64,000 bases of DNA. Origin: Lacipirellula parvula (GTDB lineage: Bacteria > Planctomycetota > Planctomycetia > Pirellulales > Lacipirellulaceae). This document shows, one piece after another, positions 58,821 through 64,000 of the stretch. Location: assembly GCF_009177095.1 (NCBI RefSeq), contig NZ_AP021861.1, forward strand, positions 6,058,501-6,122,500, written 5' to 3'. Below the pieces are notes generated by a model that saw only the letters and a list, made by a program, of their open reading frames with translations, was not told where the DNA came from and ran no database searches. Numbering within the stretch: position 1 is the first letter of the stretch; every line of letters begins with the position of its first letter. Position numbers and translations under genes: made by a program.

Positions 58821-60278
58821 ATGAAGGTATTCGAACAAGAAGTGATCGTTCCCGGCTGGCTGAAGAGCGGCTCGCCGATTGCCAGCTTGCAGAAGGCCGT
58901 CGCCGACGCCTGCGGCAAGAAGGCTGCCCCCATCCGCGTCGCCATGGTCGGCAAGAACCGCCTCGGACACGTCTGCGAGATGGAAGCCCTCGGCGACCTG
59001 ACCAGCCCAAAGAACATGCTGCCGTCGTCGGTTTTCGACTACCGCCAACGCAAGGGCGAGCGGACCGACAAGTTCAACGCGGTGATGTTGATCCCGACCG
59101 GCGTCGACTGCGCCATCGGCGGCCACGCCGGCGACGCCACCCCGGCCGCCCGGCTGATCGCCTCGCAGTGCGACAACCTGGTGATCCACCCGAACGTGGT
59201 CAACGCCTCGGACATCAACGAGCAAGCTGAAAACAGCCTCTACGCTGAAGGCTCGTTGATCTGCCGCCTGATGATGGGCACCATCGGCCTGCAAAAGGTC
59301 CGTCAGAACCGCGTGTTGCTGGTGACCGAAGAGCGTCCCGACGCTCCGCACGTCGTCGACAACACGATCAACTGTGCCGAAGGCGCCCGCGCCACGCTCG
59401 GCATGGACATCGACGAAGTCGTCGTCCTTGAGGAAGGCCTCGAGATGAAGACCGGCGTCGCCGATTCGGGCCGCGTCACCGGGGCCATCAACGGCCTGCA
59501 AGGTCTGCTGGACATCCTCCGCTCGAAGCGCGGCAGCTACGACGCGGTCGCCCTGGCGACCCGCATCACGCCGCACATCGACACGGTCGAGCTGCACCGC
59601 GCCTACTTCGGCGAAGGCGGCCCGAACCCGTGGGGCGGCGTTGAAGCGGTTCTCACCCACACGACCAGCACCGTCCTCGACGTGCCGACCGCTCACGCTC
59701 CGACGATGTCGAGCGAAGCGATTCGCACCGAGCGGTGGGGCGTCGTCGACCCCCGCAAGGCGGCCGAGGTGATCAGCAGCACCTACCTGTTCTGCGTCCT
59801 GAAGGGCCTCAACCGGGCTCCGCGCGTCATCACCAACGTGACCGGCGCTTACGACCCGTCGACCCTCACGGCCGAAGACGTCTCGGTGCTCGTCATTCCG
59901 GACGGCTGCGTTGGTCTGCCGACCCTGGCAGCCATCGAGCAAGGCATCCCCGTCATCGCGGTTCGCAACAACACGAACCTGATGCGGAACGACCTGAGCG
60001 AACTACCGTTCCGCGCGGGCCAACTGAAGTACGTCGACAACTACTACGAAGCGGCTGGCATGATGGCCGCCATGCGTACGGGCGTCTCGACGTCGACGCT
60101 GCAGCGTCCGATGCAGCCGATGAAGATTGATCGGATCTCGACCGCCGTGAAGGCGACCAAGGTCACCAAGACCGCGGCGAGCACCACGACGACCAATGGC
60201 AAGTCGACCCTCAGCGGCCCGAAGGCCAAGTCGAACGGTCATGCCAATGGCCACGTGGTAAACGGCTCGAAGGCCTAG
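58821..60278 (+). CDS. DUF3326 domain-containing protein
   Basis: A 485-residue cytoplasmic protein of the DUF3326 family, which is also found in cyanobacteria and plants, without a settled function. Recognisable blocks are VAMVGKNRLGHVCEMEALGDL, PTGVDCAIGGHAGDATP, NLVIHPNVVNASDINEQ and the RGSYDAVALATRI region. The last 45 residues are a low-complexity Thr/Ser/Asn/Gly tail (TTTTNGKSTLSGPKAKSNG). The ATG at 58821 has GGAAGGAGG seven bases upstream; an upstream in-frame ATG lacks one. A strong terminator follows, so it is probably a single-gene unit. Strong expression is suggested by the ribosome site. Confidence 0.9.
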   Translation: MKVFEQEVIVPGWLKSGSPIASLQKAVADACGKKAAPIRVAMVGKNRLGHVCEMEALGDLTSPKNMLPSSVFDYRQRKGERTDKFNAVMLIPTGVDCAIGGHAGDATPAARLIASQCDNLVIHPNVVNASDINEQAENSLYAEGSLICRLMMGTIGLQKVRQNRVLLVTEERPDAPHVVDNTINCAEGARATLGMDIDEVVVLEEGLEMKTGVADSGRVTGAINGLQGLLDILRSKRGSYDAVALATRITPHIDTVELHRAYFGEGGPNPWGGVEAVLTHTTSTVLDVPTAHAPTMSSEAIRTERWGVVDPRKAAEVISSTYLFCVLKGLNRAPRVITNVTGAYDPSTLTAEDVSVLVIPDGCVGLPTLAAIEQGIPVIAVRNNTNLMRNDLSELPFRAGQLKYVDNYYEAAGMMAAMRTGVSTSTLQRPMQPMKIDRISTAVKATKVTKTAASTTTTNGKSTLSGPKAKSNGHANGHVVNGSKA

Positions 60279-60316
60279 TCGCCTGCGATTGCTGACGGAT
60301 CGAAGTGAAACGACTC

Positions 60317-60360
60317 AATGGCTGGGGATGGCCACTCGCCGCCCCAGCCATTGTTTTTTT
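60317..60360 (+). terminator. Strong terminator after the DUF3326 gene
   Basis: AATGGCTGGGG (60317-60327) pairs with CCCCAGCCATT (60342-60352), an 11-bp stem, followed by GTTTTTTTA (seven T at 60354-60360). Confidence 0.92.
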
Positions 60361-60361
60361 A

Positions 60362-60436
60362 TTAGCCCCCGGTTCTTCAAACCGGGGGCGAGCGACGTGC
60401 CACTTCACGCCCCCGGTTTGAAGAACCGGGGGCTAA
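60362..60436. repeat. Inverted repeat family D copy 2, perfect 28-bp arms
   Basis: Arms 60362-60389 and 60409-60436 are exact reverse complements over 28 bp (core CCCCCGGTTTGAAGAACCGG). Each arm also folds on itself. It lies directly after a terminator and before the decarboxylase-type gene. Confidence 0.9.
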
Positions 60437-60462
60437 ATGTTGCTGGGGAGTTGTTGTCAACG

Positions 60463-61959
60463 TTGAATCATTCGAATCGCCCAAACGCTGTGCTGGATCA
60501 AACTCGGGCTCCGATTTACGAAACGCTGCGCTCGTATATCGCTGGCAAGACCTACCCGTTCCACACGCCGGGGCATAAGGCGGGCCGGTTCGCCCCGCCG
60601 GAACTCGTCGACCTGTGGGGCCAGCCGCTGTTCGATTACGACCTGCCGGCGATGACGGCGACCGACAACTTGCTCCACCCCACGCACTGCGTGCAGGAAG
60701 CCCAAGAGCTGGCGGCGGAGTTGTTCGGCGCCGCGGCGACGTTCTACACCGGCGGCGGCGCCACGACGGCGATCGCGGCGATGATTCTCGCCGCCGTACC
60801 GCCTGGCGGAACGATCTTGTTACCGCGAAATGTGCACCGCTCGGTAGCGTCGGCGCTGGTCCTTTCCGGCGCGCGGCCGAAGTTTCTCCAGCACGACGTA
60901 CTACCGCAGTCGGGCGCCCTGAGCGTCACCGGCGAAACGGTCGCCGCAGCGCTGGCCGAAGGGCCCGTTTCGGCCGTACTGCTCACACGGCCGAGCTACT
61001 ACGGCTTGGCCCGCGAACTCGACGACGTGGTCGCTGCGTGCCGCCAGCACAATGTGCCACTGCTGATCGACGAAGCCCACGGCCCGCATCTGAACTTCTT
61101 GCCACCGGGGAGCGCCCCGACCTCCGCGATGCGGAGCGGCGCCAGCCTCGCCGCGCAAAGCTGCCATAAGACGCTCGGTTCGCTGGTCGGCACCGCGCAA
61201 CTGCACGTCGGCCACAATTCGCCCGTGAGCGCTGCGCAAGTTCGCGACGCCTTCAACCTGCTGCAGACGACGAGCCCCAGCTACCTGCAGCTCGTCTCGA
61301 TGGACGTCAATCGTCGCTTCATGGCCAGCGAAGGCGCCGCACTCTTCGCGCAAGCGGTCGCCGATGCCGCGGAACTCGCCGCACAGATCAACGCGCTGCC
61401 CGGTCTGCGCGTGCTCGACCCGGCGGACGATCCGCGACTTGCCGGGCATCGTCGCGATCCACTACGGATGGTAATCAACGTCGCCGGCGCTGGTTGGACC
61501 GGCTACGACGCAGAGTTGTTGCTGCGCAACGAATACCAAATGGAAGACGAGCTCGCTGATTGGTTTAACATCGCGCTCGTGCTCAGCCCGCGCGACGACG
61601 CCGACGCGAAAGCTCGCCTACTCGCAGGCCTGAAGCAAATCAGCGCGAACCCGCGGGCGCCGGAGAGTTCGTCGATCGCCGAAGCGGGCCATCTACTACA
61701 ACCCGCCGTCCCGCCTCTCCTAATGACGCCGCGCGACGCCGCTCTTGGTCCGAAGCAGGCCGTCCCGCTCGACGAATCGATCGGCCGCGTTTGCGCGGAG
61801 AGCATCATGTTCTACCCGCCAGGGATTCCCCTCCTGATGCCGGGAGAAGTGGTGACGGGCGAGATTCTGGAGGTTTGCCATTCGCTGCTTGCGGGCGGCG
61901 CGCACTGCTATGCATCGGACCCAACGCTGGGGACGGTGCGGGTGGTTGGGGGCGCTTAA
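60463..61959 (+). CDS. Orn/Lys/Arg decarboxylase-type PLP-dependent enzyme
   Basis: A fold-type I PLP enzyme of about 498 residues, of the Orn/Lys/Arg decarboxylase or SpeA-type group. Key blocks are YPFHTPGHKAGR near residue 28, FYTGGGATTAIAAMI, VLLTRPSYYGLARELDDV, LLIDEAHGPH (PLP-binding Asp) and SCHKTLGSL (PLP-lysine Lys). The C-terminal part has IMFYPPGIPLLMPGEVVT, typical of the family. The start is unclear: no ATG is in frame, and the TTG at 60463 gives MNHSNRPNAVLDQTRAPIYE, like the family N-terminus; GTG at 60490 is also possible. It is probably cytoplasmic, acting in polyamine or amino-acid metabolism. Confidence 0.88.
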   Translation: MNHSNRPNAVLDQTRAPIYETLRSYIAGKTYPFHTPGHKAGRFAPPELVDLWGQPLFDYDLPAMTATDNLLHPTHCVQEAQELAAELFGAAATFYTGGGATTAIAAMILAAVPPGGTILLPRNVHRSVASALVLSGARPKFLQHDVLPQSGALSVTGETVAAALAEGPVSAVLLTRPSYYGLARELDDVVAACRQHNVPLLIDEAHGPHLNFLPPGSAPTSAMRSGASLAAQSCHKTLGSLVGTAQLHVGHNSPVSAAQVRDAFNLLQTTSPSYLQLVSMDVNRRFMASEGAALFAQAVADAAELAAQINALPGLRVLDPADDPRLAGHRRDPLRMVINVAGAGWTGYDAELLLRNEYQMEDELADWFNIALVLSPRDDADAKARLLAGLKQISANPRAPESSSIAEAGHLLQPAVPPLLMTPRDAALGPKQAVPLDESIGRVCAESIMFYPPGIPLLMPGEVVTGEILEVCHSLLAGGAHCYASDPTLGTVRVVGGA

Positions 61960-61994
61960 CGGCGGGTTCGCGTCCTTGGGTTGGCAGCTTTCTT

Positions 61995-62023
61995 GGCCCC
62001 CGGTTTGAAGAACCGGGGACTAA
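61995..62023. repeat. Intergenic palindromic repeat, family D copy 3 (single arm)
   Basis: One unit of CCCCCGGTTTGAAGAACCGG, ending in GGACTAA, located about 35 bp after the decarboxylase-type stop. It can fold as a hairpin. Confidence 0.7.
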
Positions 62024-62159
62024 TGGCGGGTAATCGGTCTTTTGGGTCTTACGGGCCGATTGCTTTCTTTTGCAGATGCGGGCGGGCATAATGGATGCCT
62101 GTTGTGCGAATTGACGCTCGCCTATTAAGTCCGCATCGCCACCCCACGAAAGAGTTTGC

Positions 62160-64000
62160 ATGGGTCTGAACGTACGCCGCCAGGGATGGGATGATCGCCG
62201 GTTGGCGATCGAGGCGCTGGAAGACCGGCGGGTGCTGGCGGTTGATTTTGAACTGCTGAAGGACATTAACACGCTCCAACCGCAAGGCTCTGGCCCCAAC
62301 TCCTTCGTGACGATCGGATCGACGACGTACTTCATCGCCAGTACGGAAGGATCAGGCGAGCAGCTCTGGAAGACCGACGGCACATCGACTGGCACCTCGT
62401 TAGTGGCTGCGAATTCGCCCACAATTTACTCCGCTGGTCTTTCCACGCGTCTATTCAAACTCGACGAAGTCTTATACTTCGTCGCCGACGACCAGCTCCA
62501 CGGCTATGAACTTTGGCGAAGCGATGGCACGGAAGCGGGCACTTTCCTCGTGAAAGACATCTCGCCGGGAAAACAAGGCGGATCGATATACAATATAACG
62601 CTCTCCAGCGGTCGACTTTTCTTCGCCGCCAGCGACGGCGTTCATGAACGTGAACTGTGGAGCAGCGATGGCACCGAGGCGGGGACGGCGATGGTCAAGG
62701 ACATTCGCCCAGGGGCCTCAGGCGAGATTAACAACCTGACTCCCGTCGACGGCGGCATCTACTTCCTAGCCAATGACGGCGTTAACGGCCGCGAACTCTG
62801 GAAATCGGACGGCACTGCTGCCGGAACCTACTTGGTGAAGGACATCGCTCCGGGAGTCGCCCGCACCTTCAGCTACAGCGTTACGCCCCTAATCGAAGTG
62901 AACGGTCGTTTGTTCTTCGCAGCAAACGATGGCGCGAACGGCGTCGAGCTGTGGACGTCGCTGGGCTCCGAAGCCACAACGCATCTCGTCAAAGAGCTGG
63001 GAGGAATGTACGGAGACGGCGATCCCCTCTCGCTCACCAATTTCAACGGTCAGCTCTATTTCACGGCTTACTCCGAGCCGCACGGCGGTCGAGAGCTTTG
63101 GACGAGCGACGGGACCGAAAGCGGGACAACGATCGTCAAGGACATCATGACGACGTTTTATTCGATAGGAAGCGATCCCACGGGATTGACGGTGGCTAAC
63201 GGATCATTGTACTTCCGAGCCAACGACTTCTCCCACGGCATTGAACTCTGGAAAACGGACGGAACCGAATCGGGCACCACGATGGTCGTCGACCTCCGCC
63301 CAGGAGTTGACGGTTCGGCGCCGCAAATTTTGGGCGTCCGCGACGGCTTGCTTCATTTCAACGCGAACGACGGCAGCGGTTCCAAACGCTGGATCACCGA
63401 CGGCACGACGGCGGGCACGACTCCGTTCGCCTACCCAACCTCGCCTGAAGGAGAAGTACTGGGGTTTCTATTTCCCCATGCGGTCTCGGGAGGCTATCTC
63501 TTTTCGGCAACGACAACCGCCTATGGCAGTGAGCTTTGGCGAATGGACGCCGACGGCTCCAACGTCGCGCTAGTCAAAGACATCAATCCGGCCAATGGCT
63601 CCTCGGATCCCTACAACTTCGTCATTGCCGGAACTCGTGCGATCTTCAATGCCACCGAGGGCCTGACGAGAAATTGGTGGATCACTGACGGTACGGCGAC
63701 GGGCACCGTGCGCTTCGCACCTTATGCCTCCGCAGGCTTGACGGAAATCGCGGGGGTCGTCGCCTCTCACGGTCGTTTTCTATTCACCGCGAAGAATTCG
63801 TCCGGGAGTTTCGATATCTGGGAGAGCGACGGCACGGAGGCGGGGACGCAACGCGTTGCCAATTCGCCTACAAATGGATTCTCGACGCGCCCGATGGTGG
63901 CGCTGGAAACCGAAGATTCACTCTACTTCGGGCTCTCTCAAGGATCTCACTACCAGCTTTGGAAAAGCGACTCCAACGGCATGGCGCCGATTCCCGGAGC
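62160..64000 (+). CDS. ELWxxDGT repeat protein, 3' end outside window
   Basis: At least 613 residues; the frame is open to the window edge. The ATG at 62160 follows GAAAGAG. The N-terminus has RRLAIEALEDRRVLAVDF, the LExRxLA-type motif common at the start of large planctomycete extracellular proteins. About 12 repeats of roughly 48 residues follow, each with ELWKSDGTEAGT or a variant, then VKDI-PG and YFxANDG-HG blocks. Such repeats are thought to fold as beta-propeller-like blades. It is probably secreted and large, and cell-surface or extracellular in role. Some repeats are degenerate (RWITDGTTAGT, DIWESDGTEAGT). Confidence 0.92.
   Translation, partial: MGLNVRRQGWDDRRLAIEALEDRRVLAVDFELLKDINTLQPQGSGPNSFVTIGSTTYFIASTEGSGEQLWKTDGTSTGTSLVAANSPTIYSAGLSTRLFKLDEVLYFVADDQLHGYELWRSDGTEAGTFLVKDISPGKQGGSIYNITLSSGRLFFAASDGVHERELWSSDGTEAGTAMVKDIRPGASGEINNLTPVDGGIYFLANDGVNGRELWKSDGTAAGTYLVKDIAPGVARTFSYSVTPLIEVNGRLFFAANDGANGVELWTSLGSEATTHLVKELGGMYGDGDPLSLTNFNGQLYFTAYSEPHGGRELWTSDGTESGTTIVKDIMTTFYSIGSDPTGLTVANGSLYFRANDFSHGIELWKTDGTESGTTMVVDLRPGVDGSAPQILGVRDGLLHFNANDGSGSKRWITDGTTAGTTPFAYPTSPEGEVLGFLFPHAVSGGYLFSATTTAYGSELWRMDADGSNVALVKDINPANGSSDPYNFVIAGTRAIFNATEGLTRNWWITDGTATGTVRFAPYASAGLTEIAGVVASHGRFLFTAKNSSGSFDIWESDGTEAGTQRVANSPTNGFSTRPMVALETEDSLYFGLSQGSHYQLWKSDSNGMAPIPG

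Noticed and set aside
1-64000. CRISPR arrays, prophage, integrase or insertion sequence genes
   Set aside because: No regularly spaced direct repeats, transposase, integrase or phage structural motifs were seen in any frame.

Overview
The window looks like a chromosome segment of a planctomycete, most likely Pirellulales and close to Lacipirellulaceae. The evidence is high GC, a DUF1559 pseudopilin followed by a small lipoprotein, several PEP-CTERM proteins, a planctomycete-style dockerin-like module (GDFDDNGLVDGADF), an N-terminal LEDRRVLA sorting-type motif on an ELWxxDGT repeat protein, and many intergenic inverted repeats. No phage, transposase, CRISPR array or integron was seen.

Layout. 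Positions 1-12362 are mainly carbohydrate and redox metabolism: the end of a zinc-type alcohol dehydrogenase and an SDR on the plus strand, then on the minus strand an AstE-like deacylase, RimK and a retropepsin-like 'zinc protease' (a RimK/RimB-type cluster), another SDR, a GMC oxidoreductase, glycogen debranching GlgX and a GH63-like glucosidase. Positions 12642-23427 form a plus-strand respiratory cluster: CuA/heme c subunit II, subunits I and III of a caa3-type oxidase, a duplicated membrane protein, a diheme cytochrome c, a Rieske protein, a cytochrome b fused to cytochrome c, a CtaG protein fused to a CcoG/FixG-like polyferredoxin, and a small anchored protein. Together these could carry electrons from quinol to oxygen without a soluble cytochrome c. 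Positions 23446-25598 hold an MCP and CheW on the minus strand.

Positions 26496-33271 hold exported proteins: a PEP-CTERM protein, a large PL8-type polysaccharide lyase, a DUF1559 pseudopilin and its lipoprotein, followed by tRNA-Ile(GAT) on the minus strand with a near-consensus promoter. Positions 33822-41447 hold a redoxin-like protein without redox cysteines, small membrane and PEP-CTERM proteins, a TRIC-type channel, an orphan helical-bundle protein, a BON-domain protein and a lipoprotein. Positions 41559-45879 hold ExbB, ExbD, a TonB-position protein carrying an alpha/alpha-toroid domain, and two TatA-like proteins.

Positions 46349-64000 hold an NTF2-like protein, a membrane protein of unknown function, a 1495-residue six-module PEP-CTERM protein, two tandem secreted HEAT-Hint paralogs, a zinc metallopeptidase, a DUF3326 protein, an Orn/Lys/Arg-decarboxylase-type PLP enzyme and the start of an ELWxxDGT protein.

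The most unusual items are the HEAT-Hint pair, whose Hint domains end in Asp instead of Asn; the CtaG-polyferredoxin fusion; the ExbB-ExbD-toroid unit; and at least ten families of paired inverted repeats, several of them lying inside operons. All function calls come from reading motifs by eye; no database search was run.
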